A DNA stretch of 64,000 nt from Salinibacter altiplanensis (lineage in GTDB: Bacteria > Bacteroidota > Rhodothermia > Rhodothermales > Salinibacteraceae), in assembly GCF_002894645.1 (NCBI RefSeq), contig NZ_NCQY01000002.1, positions 150,901 through 214,900 of the forward strand, read 5' to 3'. Both the position numbers and the translations under genes were made by a program. Below, piece after piece: positions 55,626-64,000 of the stretch; position 1 is the stretch's first letter; the number at the start of each line of letters is the position of its first letter. The notes beneath the pieces are model-generated. The model saw only the letters and a list, made by a program, of their open reading frames with translations. It searched no databases and was not told the DNA's origin.

Positions 55626-56447
55626 GCGGGCCGGAGAGGAAGACGGAACGGTTGCCCGCTGCCACAGCCACAGGCCCACCGCCACGGCGGGCACGCTGAG
55701 CAACTGGCCCATGCTTAGGCCCATCGGCAGCGTGGCCTCGAAGTGGATCTGCCGCATCTTGAAGAATTCGAGCACGATCCGGGCCCCGAAGATGAGTGTG
55801 AAGAACAGTCCCACCAGCTGGCCCCGCGGCGTGTCGGGGCCCTGTCGCTGATACAGTCGCCACAACAGCCCAAAGACAATGAAGTAGCAGATCGACTCGT
55901 AAAGCTGTACGGGATGGAGAGGAACGGCCTCGATGCCCTGTCGCACTCGGGCTGCACGTTCAAACACGACGCCCCAAGGCAGATCGGTGGGAACGCCCAG
56001 AATTTCAGAGTTGAAGACGTTGCCGAGCCGGATGAGACTGCCGGTAAGAGCGACGGGAGCGGCCAGGCGGTCGAGCAGCCACAAGAACGGCTGGTCGTCC
56101 CGACGCTGACAGTAGAGCCAAATCGCCAGCACGACCCCGATGAGGCCCCCGTGGCTGGCGAGCCCGCCCCGCTGGATCATGGGAATTTCGAGGGGATTGC
56201 TAAAGTAGTAGCCGGGCGCGTAGAACAGGATATGCCCGAGTCGGGCGCCGATGATGGTCCCCCCAAGCAGGTAAAACAGCAGATAGTCGAGGTCCTCTTC
56301 CGGCCTGCCCTCGCGCTCGAACACGTGACGCATCAGGTAAAACCCGATCAGGAAGCCCAGCGCGAACAGCAGGCCGTACCAGCGCGGGGCCAAAATGCCC
56401 CATTGAAAAATTGTCGGGTCGACGTCCCAATGGATCTGCAAGAGCAT
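55620..56447 (-). CDS. lgt: Prolipoprotein diacylglyceryl transferase
   Basis: Transfers diacylglycerol to the lipobox cysteine of prolipoproteins in the inner membrane. The 275-residue protein has seven hydrophobic helices. Signatures are FYLMRHVFEREGR, GARLGHILFYAPGYYFSNP, GGLASHGGLIG (family HGG motif) near residue 100, and SLIRLGNVFNSEILG with the conserved Arg and Glu near residue 140. ATG 56447 gives the family start. The many lipoproteins in this window are its likely substrates. Confidence 0.95.
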   Translation of the reverse strand: MLLQIHWDVDPTIFQWGILAPRWYGLLFALGFLIGFYLMRHVFEREGRPEEDLDYLLFYLLGGTIIGARLGHILFYAPGYYFSNPLEIPMIQRGGLASHGGLIGVVLAIWLYCQRRDDQPFLWLLDRLAAPVALTGSLIRLGNVFNSEILGVPTDLPWGVVFERAARVRQGIEAVPLHPVQLYESICYFIVFGLLWRLYQRQGPDTPRGQLVGLFFTLIFGARIVLEFFKMRQIHFEATLPMGLSMGQLLSVPAVAVGLWLWQRATVPSSSPARH

Positions 56448-56617
56448 GGAGGCGATGGGAAAAGTGAAAAATCGGCATTGTACCAAGCGATTCTGCCTCG
56501 TTGCGTTCAGGGCTTTTCGCAACCTTCACATCCCAAAAGCTCGCAGTGAGAAACCTCGGTCATTTAGATCCGATCTAAATAGCCAGTAGTATCCTCGGCA
56601 CCTTTGGTTCGTCCCCC

Positions 56618-56965
56618 ATGGCTTCTTCTGTTCCCTCCAGCCCCTCTGCTCTTTTCGCGACCGACCATGGCTCTGTGAGGCGCACCACGCGAGGTCGCGT
56701 CCGCCTTCAGTTCGGCGGTATGCGTTGGACCTTGGCGGCATCGGAGGTTCCGGTGTTGCGTGACACGACGCGATCGCTGGCGAGTGAGGTGTACCACTGT
56801 GAGCGTGACTGTCGGTGGCAGCTTCGGGTGGACGGCCATCCCACAGTCGTGCTTGACTCCGACGAGGTGCTTCGGCTCGACGCGCTGCTCGACGGGGCGC
56901 TGACGATGCTCGAGCTCGATGCCATTCTCGAGGATGCGTCCATTTCCCGGCCGGTTGCGGCGTAG
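56618..56965 (+). CDS. Hypothetical protein
   Basis: A 115-residue protein with no recognised domain. After a Ser-rich start it reads RGRVRLQFGGMRWTLAASEV, then CRWQLRVDGHPTVVLDSDEV and a helical, Leu-rich tail (LRLDALLDGALTMLELDAIL). The pattern is that of a small beta-rich protein with a C-terminal helix. Codon composition fits a real gene. It diverges from lgt and converges with argS. Confidence 0.6.
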   Translation: MASSVPSSPSALFATDHGSVRRTTRGRVRLQFGGMRWTLAASEVPVLRDTTRSLASEVYHCERDCRWQLRVDGHPTVVLDSDEVLRLDALLDGALTMLELDAILEDASISRPVAA

Positions 56966-57022
56966 AAAGAGGCTGCGGGGGAGCGACAGGGGCAATCCAA
57001 CTCTTTTCATTGTTCGCCCCGC

Positions 57023-58711
57023 TCACATTTGTCGAGGGGCAGAGATTCCGAGCACGGTGAGGCCGTTCTTGAGTACGGTCTTCGCGGCCCGTGCGAGCTG
57101 CATGCGGGCGGACGCCCGCTCATTCTCCTCGCCGATAATCTGGCAGTGGTCGTAGAACTGGGAGAACGCGGTGGCAACGTCGCGCAGGTAGTTGGGAACG
57201 AAGTGGGGAGCGCGAGCCTCCGCGGCATTCTGTAGTTCCTGGGGAAAGCGGAGCAGCTCTTTGATCAGGGCAATCTCGTCCTCGTGTGTGAGCAGGGACA
57301 GGTCGGCGTCTGCGTCGTGGGAAAAGCCCACCTCCTCGGCCTTGTCGAGGACCGAGCAGATGCGGGCGTGGGCGTATTGGAGGTAGAAGACAGGGTTTTT
57401 TTCGCTCTCTTCCTCCGCTAGCTCCAGGTCGAAGTTTAGGTGCGTGTCGGGGGAGCGCATGAGGAAGAAAAAGCGGGTCACGTCGGCGCCGACCTGGTCG
57501 ATGAGGTCGTCGAGGGTGACGTAGTTGGCGCGGCGCGTGCTCATCTTGACGGGCTCGTCGCCCCGCACGAGCGTGACGAACTGGTAGAGGACCACGTCGA
57601 CCCGGTCCGTATCGTGGCCGAGCACGTCGAGGGCGCTCAGCACATCCGGATAGGCAGCGTGGTGGTCGGCCCCGAAGACGTCGACCATCAGGTCGAAGCC
57701 GCGCCCGAACTTTGCGGTGTGGTAGGCGATGTCGGGCGTGCGGTACGTGGGCTCGCCGGTTTGCTTCACGAGCACCGTGTCGTCCTCTTTGCCAAACTCG
57801 GTGGTCTTGAACCAGAGCGCCCCGTTCTCCTCGTAGGTATAGCCGGCGTCGTCGAGGCCGTTGAGCACCTCCTGCACCCGTCCCTCGTCGTGCAGGGCCT
57901 GCTCGTTGGCGTAGCCGTCCATGTCAATGGTGAGGGCGCGGAGGGTGTCCTCGATGTCGGCGAAAATGGCCTGCTCCGCGGCTTCCCGGAACGGCGCCAG
58001 GTCGTCGGTGGCGAGGAGGGCGTCGCCGTGCTCGTCGTACAGGTCGTCGGCGATCTCCGTGATGTACTGGCCCAGGTAGCCGTCCTCCGGAAAGCCCGCC
58101 GGCACTTCCACGGTGGTGCCGTCGTCGAGCGTGAGGGACGTGGTGGAGACGTCTCCCGCGAGTGCCTCGTAGCGGGCCCGCACCGACTGGGCAAGGACGC
58201 GCATCTGGCGTCCGGCGTTGTTGTAGTAGTACTCGCGCGTGACGTCGTAGCCGGTCCACTCCAGCAGATTCGCGATGGTGTCGCCAAGGACTGCGTTGCG
58301 GCCATGGCCCACGTTGAGGGGGCCGGTGGGGTTGGCGCTCACGTACTCGACGAGGGCCGTTTGCCCGGTCCCATTGTCCGTCTTCCCGAACGTGTCGCCT
58401 TCTGCCAGCAGATCGGCGAGGCCCTCAAAGAGATAGTCCTGGGCAAAGCGGAAATTGACAAAGCCGGGCCCGGCCACCTCCACGCTCTGGATGCGACTCG
58501 GGTCGACGCGCTCCCGCAGCTGTGCGGCCAGGGTTTCGGCGATGGACCGCGGGTTGTCCCCGAGCACGCTGGCGAGGCGGAGGGCCGTGTTTGTGGCCAG
58601 GTCGCCGTGCTCCGGGCGGTCCGGTTCTTCGAGCTCGATTTCGAAGTCGTCCGGCACGTCGCCCAGGGCGTCGAGCACGTGGCGGATCTGCGTTCGGAGG
58701 GGATCCTTCAT
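57023..58711 (-). CDS. argS: Arginyl-tRNA synthetase
   Basis: Class Ia synthetase charging tRNA-Arg, including the tRNA-Arg(CCU) at 20.7 kb. The 562-residue protein has an N-terminal additional domain, the HIGH-type motif in SANPTGPLNVGHGRNAV near residue 127, and the KMSKS-like loop VKMSTRRANYVTLDDL near residue 390. The C-terminal DALR anticodon domain (LRFPQELQNAAEARAPHFV then FYDHCQIIG) is complete. ATG 58711 is the family start. Confidence 0.97.
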   Translation of the reverse strand: MKDPLRTQIRHVLDALGDVPDDFEIELEEPDRPEHGDLATNTALRLASVLGDNPRSIAETLAAQLRERVDPSRIQSVEVAGPGFVNFRFAQDYLFEGLADLLAEGDTFGKTDNGTGQTALVEYVSANPTGPLNVGHGRNAVLGDTIANLLEWTGYDVTREYYYNNAGRQMRVLAQSVRARYEALAGDVSTTSLTLDDGTTVEVPAGFPEDGYLGQYITEIADDLYDEHGDALLATDDLAPFREAAEQAIFADIEDTLRALTIDMDGYANEQALHDEGRVQEVLNGLDDAGYTYEENGALWFKTTEFGKEDDTVLVKQTGEPTYRTPDIAYHTAKFGRGFDLMVDVFGADHHAAYPDVLSALDVLGHDTDRVDVVLYQFVTLVRGDEPVKMSTRRANYVTLDDLIDQVGADVTRFFFLMRSPDTHLNFDLELAEEESEKNPVFYLQYAHARICSVLDKAEEVGFSHDADADLSLLTHEDEIALIKELLRFPQELQNAAEARAPHFVPNYLRDVATAFSQFYDHCQIIGEENERASARMQLARAAKTVLKNGLTVLGISAPRQM

Positions 58712-58931
58712 GGAAAATGGGGTGGGTAGACAATCCCGGTGACAGATTGCTAAGCTATGGACTTGGGGGACGTTCTGAAAGGGGGAAGGATGCGTTTCGG
58801 AGGGTTTTTTGGGGAATTGATGAGCGCGTCCGTCATCGCATCTCCGCTGCGTCTCCCTCTGAGGCGAGGCACGTCAATTCCCGAACAGATTGCGGAAGTG
58901 TAACATCCTAAAATAGGCTCTGTGTATTTGG

Positions 58932-58963
58932 TTTGATACATACCTAAGAAAGTAATACTTTAG
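58932..58963 (+). promoter_or_regulatory. Bacteroidetes-type promoter candidate
   Basis: TTTG at 58932-58935 and TACTTTAG at 58956-58963 (one mismatch to TAnnTTTG) are separated by 20 bases, the spacing of the Bacteroidetes primary-sigma consensus. It lies in an AT-rich stretch of the argS / triple-repeat-lipoprotein intergenic region (58712-59067), which otherwise holds no gene, about 105 bases before the ATG at 59068. Confidence 0.5.
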
Positions 58964-59067
58964 AACTGTATTCAGTCCGACTCCACTGCCTGCATGTGTC
59001 CTGGGCTGCCCCAAGTCCGTCTGGACGTGAAGGTGGCCACTGTTGCGCCATAGTCCCACGTTGTCCG

Positions 59068-59847
59068 ATGTCCGTTCCCTCGTTCCTCTTTGTACCGAGA
59101 GGCGTAGGCTCTCTGCCCCTAGTTCTCTTAGCTGTTGTTCTTGCCTCTGGGTGTGATTCAAGAGGGCCCATTTCTGAAGAACAGGGGGATAGTGTGCCGA
59201 AAGTAGCGGCCGGAGACATCTCCTGCACCGTCGTGGAGCCCTTCGGAGCAGCAGCGTCTCAATTTGACTACTCCGACTCCCTCGTGACGTCGGTCTCAGA
59301 GATTGTCCCTGCCCAGATGGAGATAGGCGGAAGTGTACCGGACGGGCATGTGGTGACCGGACTTAGCGCGAGTGCCGCGGATAAGGATGGCGGGGTGGAA
59401 ATTCAGGCCCTTCACCTCCAGCACCGAGAAGTATTCAGGGACGGAAGCTTGGGGCCTCGAGCGCGAATCATCTTTGCGATCCGGACGGCCGAGAACTGCG
59501 AGGCACCCCCCGATCTTGACGATCCGTTTCCACAGGTTCCCGACGGACACGTCGCAGCCGGAGTGGCGGTGCACATGGAAAACTCGCCTCACGTCCAGTC
59601 GATCGATCTCAGCTCCAGGTCGATCGGGAAGCAGGATGGAGCCTTGCGGCTGCGGGGTGCGGCCGACGACACGACATTTGGCCTGCGGAGGCAGCGAAGA
59701 GACTTCGACGATGTGGCCGTCGTAGCCCCGGGCGACAGAGTACTCACGGGTCTCGCCCTCCGGGCCACGAACACGGGCGGATTCAACGCTCGCCGAAAGA
59801 TCAAACACATCGGCCTGGAGTATGCGAGGCTGAATCCGGATTTCTGA
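59068..59847 (+). CDS. Lipoprotein with three tandem beta-rich repeats
   Basis: A 259-residue predicted lipoprotein (LPLVLLAVVLASGC is the lipobox). The mature part holds three related units of about 65-70 residues, each with a core of the form VPDGHVVTGLSASAADKDGG, VPDGHVAAGVAVHMENSPH and APGDRVLTGLALRATNTGG, each followed by a strand ending in Leu-x-x-Arg/Tyr. The threefold pattern suggests a beta-prism (jacalin-like) or other pseudo-threefold fold. ATG 59068 is used. Function unknown; carbohydrate binding is a guess from fold. Confidence 0.72.
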   Translation: MSVPSFLFVPRGVGSLPLVLLAVVLASGCDSRGPISEEQGDSVPKVAAGDISCTVVEPFGAAASQFDYSDSLVTSVSEIVPAQMEIGGSVPDGHVVTGLSASAADKDGGVEIQALHLQHREVFRDGSLGPRARIIFAIRTAENCEAPPDLDDPFPQVPDGHVAAGVAVHMENSPHVQSIDLSSRSIGKQDGALRLRGAADDTTFGLRRQRRDFDDVAVVAPGDRVLTGLALRATNTGGFNARRKIKHIGLEYARLNPDF

Positions 59848-59951
59848 CTCCGGACACGTGCCGTAGAAGGCCCAGAAGAAGGCTTGGCGACCACGGACAG
59901 GACAATTCTGTCCCGGTGAAATTATTTCTCGTACACAACCCCTTTCAGCCC

Positions 59952-60581
59952 ATGCAACGTTCGAGGTTTTTCTACAGGTTGGTTGTTCCCGTCTTGCTTC
60001 TCGCGGGTGTTCTGCTTTCGCCTCGCCCCGCCACTGGTCAGATCGACACCAGGCTTGGACTTCGGCTTGGGGTGGCCTCCATGACGATCGACGGTGGGGC
60101 CCAGAGCAATCGAGGGCGGCGGGCCGGCCTCGTGGGGGGAGGATACGTGCGGCTCGGGGCACCCGGATGGGTGTCCTTCCAGCCGGAGCTTCTATACGTC
60201 CAGAAGGGAGCATCGAATGAATTTCGGGCCAGAGGAACGACCGTAACGGAGGTTGACAAGCTGGGGGTCATTGCGGTGCCCCTCCTGGTTCGGGTCCATG
60301 CCCCGTTGGAGACTGTATCGCCCACGTTGTTTGCAGGTCCGGTCGTTAGCCAGGTCGTGCAAAGTTCGAGTACGATAGAGGCGGACGGCTCCCGTCCTTC
60401 TAACCTTGCTGCGTCCGTCCCTCCGAGCGTGGAGGGGTTGGGCGCCATGATTGGGACGGGACTGAGCGTCGACGTGAACTCCCGGACATTCACGATAGAG
60501 GCCCGGTACCAGTTCGAGCCGCATACGGGCCAGAACCTCGGAAGTCAGGGGTTTACGTTCTCTGTGGGGGTTGAGCAATAG
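59952..60581 (+). CDS. Outer-membrane beta-barrel protein (PorT-like)
   Basis: A 209-residue protein with a signal peptide (VVPVLLLAGVLLSPRPATGQ) and the opening RLGLRLGVASMTIDGG typical of PorT-like small barrels in Bacteroidota. Strands with WVSFQPELLYVQKGA, LGVIAVPLLVRVHAP and FTIEARYQFEP alternate to the C terminus, which ends FTFSVGVEQ. ATG 59952 fits the signal peptide; an ATG at 59916 adds twelve unlikely residues. It is 104 bases after the triple-repeat lipoprotein gene. Role unknown. Confidence 0.8.
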   Translation: MQRSRFFYRLVVPVLLLAGVLLSPRPATGQIDTRLGLRLGVASMTIDGGAQSNRGRRAGLVGGGYVRLGAPGWVSFQPELLYVQKGASNEFRARGTTVTEVDKLGVIAVPLLVRVHAPLETVSPTLFAGPVVSQVVQSSSTIEADGSRPSNLAASVPPSVEGLGAMIGTGLSVDVNSRTFTIEARYQFEPHTGQNLGSQGFTFSVGVEQ

Positions 60582-60798
60582 TCGCTCCACGAGCGGCGTG
60601 CAGCTGTGCTCTGCGAAGACGAAGATCGTCCGACTGCGGCCGCAGCGGGTCGCGCACCGGCACAGGAGAGGGAACCTTGAGGACTCATCCCCAGCCGAGC
60701 CCCACTCGGCGGGCGAGTGTGGAGCCGGGTGGGATGCAGTCTGCGGAGCCCTGACCGGCCGCAACGATTTCGGTAGGCGATGGTTGACCGAGTCCAAA

Positions 60799-61149
60799 AT
60801 GTCTCCAATCGTCTTCGCGTATCCATCGATGCCCGTCCACTCGTTCGACGCCCTCGACCGCTCCGAAGAGATGCCCGGCTACCTGGGCGCGTTTCTGCAC
60901 GGCGAGAACATGACCGTGACGAACTGGGAGGTAGAGGCCGGCGCGTCGTTTCCCGAGCACAGCCACCCCCACGAGCAAATCTCGATCGTGGTGGAGGGGA
61001 CGTTCGAGCTCACCCTTGATGGGGAAACCGAGGTTCTGGAGTCGGGTCGAATCGCCGTCATCCCCCCCGACACTCCGCATTCGGGAGAAGCCGTGACCGC
61101 GTGCGAACTCATCGACGTGTTCAGTCCCGTCCGGCAGGACTACCAGTAG
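60799..61149 (+). CDS. Cupin-domain protein
   Basis: A 116-residue single cupin. The metal-binding motif 1 reads GASFPEHSHPHEQISIVVEGTFEL (two His, one Gln/Glu region) near residues 49-72 and motif 2 is VIPPDTPHSGEAV near residue 91. Such small cupins are sugar or small-ligand isomerases/dioxygenases or sensors. ATG 60799 or 60829 could be the start. It is 82 bases upstream of rarA. Confidence 0.85.
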   Translation: MSPIVFAYPSMPVHSFDALDRSEEMPGYLGAFLHGENMTVTNWEVEAGASFPEHSHPHEQISIVVEGTFELTLDGETEVLESGRIAVIPPDTPHSGEAVTACELIDVFSPVRQDYQ

Positions 61150-61231
61150 CCTTCCCGGAACACTCAGTCCGCCCCGATGGGTTCAGCACGACCGCGCATT
61201 GCCCGGATCGACATGACCACTTGCCGCACCG

Positions 61232-62602
61232 ATGGCCGACCTCTTTGATGAGCAGGCGGAGCAGGCCCGTCAGGACCGCGCGCCGCTCGCCGACCGCATG
61301 CGCCCCCGTACGCTCGATGAATTCGTGGGGCAGGAGCACTTCATCGGCGAGGGGAAGCTGCTCCGCCGCGCCATCGAGGCGGATCGCGTCACCTCCGTCC
61401 TCTTCTACGGCCCGCCCGGCACGGGCAAGACCACCCTCGCCCGCATTATTGCCCACACGACCGAGGCGCACTTTGCCTCCCTGAATGCAGTCTTGAGCGG
61501 GGTGAACGACCTCCGCGAGGCGATCCAGAAGGCCAAGAACCGCCTCCGGCACCACCAGACGCGGACCATTCTCTTCATCGACGAGGTGCACCGCTTCAAC
61601 ACGGCCCAGCAGGACGCCCTGCTGCCGCACGTGGAGGACGGCACGGTGACGTTCGTGGGGGCCACGACGGAGAACCCCTACTTCGAGGTGAACGACGCGC
61701 TCGTAAGCCGGTCGCGCCTCTTCGAGCTGGAGCCGCTGGCGGAGACACACCTGCGGCAGGTGGCGGCCATGGTACTGACCGACGCGGAGCGTGGCTACGG
61801 CGACCGCGACGTGCAGATCACGGAGGACGCACTCGATCACCTCATCGACACGGCCAATGGGGATGCCCGCTCGGTCCTCAACGCGCTGGAGCTGGCCGTG
61901 GAGACCACCGCGCCCGACGCCGACGGGACCGTCTACATCGACCTGGACGTGGCGGAAGACTCGATCCAGCAGCGGGCGGTGCTCTACGACAAGGAGGGCG
62001 ATGCCCACTTCGACACGATCAGCGCCTTCATCAAAAGCCTGCGCGGGTCCGATCCCGACGCGGCGCTCTACTGGCTTGCCCGGATGTTGTACGCGGGGGA
62101 GGAGCCGCGCTTCATTCTGCGGCGGATGCTCATCTTCGCGGCTGAGGACGTGGGGATCGCCGACCCGCGGGCCCTGCAGGTGGCCCAGAGTGCGGCGGAG
62201 GGGTTCGACTACGTGGGCATGCCGGAGGGGCAGTTTCTAATCGCCGAGTGCTGCCTCTACCTGGCCACGGCCCCAAAAAGCAACACCACGTTTGCCTACT
62301 TCGACGCGCTCGAACATGTCCGTGAGGAGCAGACCGAGGGCGTCCCGCAGCACCTCAAGGACCCGTCTCGCGACAAAGACGGCCTGGGCCACGGCGAGGG
62401 CTACAAGTACCCCCACGCGTACCGCGAGCACTACACGCCGCAGCAGTATCTCCCCAACGAGATGCAGGGCACCTACTTCTACGATCCGAGCACAGAGGGA
62501 TACGAGGAACAGGTCGCCGACCGGCTGGCGCAGTGGCGGGAGCGCGACTTCGACGAGGACGTGGTGAAACGGGCACACCAATACGCCGACGACGAAGCGT
62601 AA
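61232..62602 (+). CDS. rarA: Replication-associated recombination protein A (MgsA/RarA)
   Basis: AAA+ ATPase acting at stalled replication forks. The 456-residue product has Walker A GPPGTGKTTLARIIA at about residues 52-66, Walker B TILFIDEVHRFN, sensor and arginine-finger region FVGATTENPYFEVNDALVSRSRLFEL, and the C-terminal tetramerisation part ending in AYREHYTPQQYLPNEMQG. All are intact and length is normal. ATG 61232 gives the family start. Confidence 0.96.
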   Translation: MADLFDEQAEQARQDRAPLADRMRPRTLDEFVGQEHFIGEGKLLRRAIEADRVTSVLFYGPPGTGKTTLARIIAHTTEAHFASLNAVLSGVNDLREAIQKAKNRLRHHQTRTILFIDEVHRFNTAQQDALLPHVEDGTVTFVGATTENPYFEVNDALVSRSRLFELEPLAETHLRQVAAMVLTDAERGYGDRDVQITEDALDHLIDTANGDARSVLNALELAVETTAPDADGTVYIDLDVAEDSIQQRAVLYDKEGDAHFDTISAFIKSLRGSDPDAALYWLARMLYAGEEPRFILRRMLIFAAEDVGIADPRALQVAQSAAEGFDYVGMPEGQFLIAECCLYLATAPKSNTTFAYFDALEHVREEQTEGVPQHLKDPSRDKDGLGHGEGYKYPHAYREHYTPQQYLPNEMQGTYFYDPSTEGYEEQVADRLAQWRERDFDEDVVKRAHQYADDEA

Positions 62603-63150
62603 CGTCTTCGTGGATCCGGCGGGGAGGCCGGGAGTGGATCCGAGATGCTGGAACCCGTCGTGCAGATTTGAATTGTGCTATTCAGGATTAGCCAGTGATC
62701 GTCCCACGTGGCGATGCTGGCCGTCTTTCGAATCATCCGCGTTCATGCACATGCGTCACGCCGACGTGCGCAGTTCTCACCTCTCGTCCTCTGTCCGGAC
62801 CCTCACTGCGCCGGTGTGTCTCTGTTCGTGTTTGCGTAGCATGATTGCGTCCTGTCGCGGATAACGCCAGTCCCCCGGAGTCTTTTTTCCGGCCCTGATG
62901 CGGGCGTCTCGCACCGGGCACTCTCTCCCTGGCGAGACCAGACTGCGTCTCGTATGGACTGAACTGTGGGATTGAACTGGCGAGAACGCAACGCTCTTGC
63001 GTCCCACTTGAGCAGAGAGGGTATCCGTTGCTCTCTCCTACAGTTGGGCTTCCAAGGACGATGGGGTCCGTGTATTTCCGTCGCCCTCGTGCTCAGTCCG
63101 ACGTCCGCCCCCCCTCGTTTTCGTTCAACACCCCAACACACCCCTCAACC
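62603..63150. other. 548-base intergenic region
   Basis: Between rarA and the rhodanese gene, both on the plus strand. The 9-mer GTGGATCCG occurs twice near 62610-62640. I find no convincing gene, terminator or RNA; part should be the promoter of the sulfurtransferase. Confidence 0.5.
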
Positions 63151-64000
63151 ATGAGTACCTACGCAAATCCCGACGTACTTGTCTCCACCGACTGGGCCGC
63201 CGATCGCCTCGACAATCCCGATGTGCGGTTTGTCGAGGTGGACGTGGACACCTCCGCCTACGAGGAGGGCCACGTGCCCGGCGCCGTTGGCTGGAACTGG
63301 GAAACACAACTGGCCGACACGCAGACGCGCGATCTGGCCTCGAAAGAGAATTTCCAGGATCTCCTGCGCGACTCGGGCATCGACGACGACACGACGATCG
63401 TCCTCTATGGCGACAACGACAACTGGTTTGCTGCCTGGGCCTTCTGGCAGCTTACGTACTACGGCCACGAGGACACGAAAGTCCTGGACGGCGGCCGCAA
63501 GAAGTGGCTCGCCGAGGACTACCCTCTGAGTACCGAGGCGCCGGACCACGAGGCGGGCAACTGGTCTGCTTCGGCCCCCGACAACTCGATCCGTGCCTTT
63601 TCCGGCTACGTGCAGCAGACGCTCGACCGCGACGACGTGGAGCTGGTCGATGTGCGCTCCCCGGAAGAGTTTAGTGGCGAGAAGCTGGGACCCGAGGGCC
63701 TGAACGAGGGCGCGCAGCGCGGCGGTCACATCCCCGGCGCCCACAACATCAGCTGGAGCGAGGCCGTGAATGAGGACGGCACCTTCAAGAGCGCCGAAGA
63801 GCTGAAAGAAATCTACGAGAAGCGGGGCATCACGCCGGAGAAGGAGACCATTGCCTACTGCCGCATCGGCGAGCGGTCGAGCCACAGCTGGTTCGTGCTC
63901 TCGCAGCTCCTCGGCCACCCGCGCGTTCGAAACTACGACGGCTCGTGGACCGAGTGGGGCAACCTCGTGGGGGTTCCCATCGAGACGGGGGCCGATCCCG
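63151..64000 (+). CDS. Sulfurtransferase (tandem rhodanese), truncated by window end
   Basis: The 3' end lies outside the window; 283 codons are visible. Two rhodanese domains are present: an N-terminal inactive one (FVEVDVDTSAYEEGHVPGAV, FAAWAFWQLTYYGHEDTKVLDGG) and a C-terminal active one (LVDVRSPEEFSGEK, GGHIPGAHNI) with the catalytic Cys in IAYCRIGERSSHSWF. This is the thiosulfate:cyanide sulfurtransferase (CysA/SseA-like) architecture, moving sulfane sulfur. ATG 63151 is the start. The visible part is intact. Confidence 0.93.
   Translation, partial: MSTYANPDVLVSTDWAADRLDNPDVRFVEVDVDTSAYEEGHVPGAVGWNWETQLADTQTRDLASKENFQDLLRDSGIDDDTTIVLYGDNDNWFAAWAFWQLTYYGHEDTKVLDGGRKKWLAEDYPLSTEAPDHEAGNWSASAPDNSIRAFSGYVQQTLDRDDVELVDVRSPEEFSGEKLGPEGLNEGAQRGGHIPGAHNISWSEAVNEDGTFKSAEELKEIYEKRGITPEKETIAYCRIGERSSHSWFVLSQLLGHPRVRNYDGSWTEWGNLVGVPIETGADP

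Overview
The window looks like chromosomal DNA of a high-GC, extremely halophilic member of the Rhodothermota/Bacteroidota, most like Salinibacter ruber. This is an inference from three things: most cytoplasmic proteins are strongly acidic (EF-P, PurS, LeuRS, primase), many envelope proteins have Bacteroidetes-type families (PorV-like and PorT-like barrels, TonB, small lipoproteins, C-terminal FlgD/T9SS-like sorting domains), and GC is high throughout. I see no insertion sequence, prophage or CRISPR array. About 55 genes are supported, mostly housekeeping, with one tRNA and one gene cut by the right edge.

Layout. 0.2-13.4 kb: CoA-binding protein, leuS, bacillithiol-type deacetylase, efp (with a clear sigma70-type promoter), accB-accC, a class I aminotransferase, an M50 membrane protease, then a lipoprotein / sorting-domain protein / PorV-like barrel trio. 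13.4-21.9 kb: CPBP protease, an S9-like protein whose catalytic serine is glycine, a PagL-like deacylase overlapping it, two alpha/beta hydrolases, an atypical SDR, tRNA-Arg(CCU), and a DnaQ-like exonuclease. 21.9-26.2 kb: a ParA ATPase with a small partner, folK, a deoxynucleoside-kinase-like protein lacking the Walker A lysine, and tonB. 26.2-30.7 kb: carA-carB, preceded by a candidate leader peptide plus intrinsic terminator; CarB lacks its C-terminal allosteric domain. 30.9-38.2 kb: psd-pssA (phosphatidylethanolamine synthesis), purS, clpS, a beta-propeller lipoprotein, a cold-shock gene with a strong terminator, a gene-poor kilobase, and dapD. 38.3-45.2 kb: dnaG, a MltD-like transglycosylase, two class I glutamine amidotransferases, an Smr protein and a SWIM zinc-finger protein. 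45.5-49.1 kb: a BamA/TamA-like barrel tightly coupled to a 556-residue secreted protein, then a small lipoprotein. 49.2-58.7 kb: dnaE, a DUF819 membrane protein, a decayed gene, lgt and argS. 58.7-64 kb: a triple-repeat lipoprotein, a PorT-like barrel, a cupin, rarA and a rhodanese running off the edge.

The most interesting signals are: a possible transcription attenuator before carA combined with loss of the CarB allosteric domain (control of carbamoyl phosphate may have moved from enzyme to transcript); several proteins that keep a fold but lose a key catalytic residue (S9-like protein, deoxynucleoside kinase, SDR, possibly the partner of the BamA-like barrel); and the barrel/partner gene pair at 45.5-48.7 kb.
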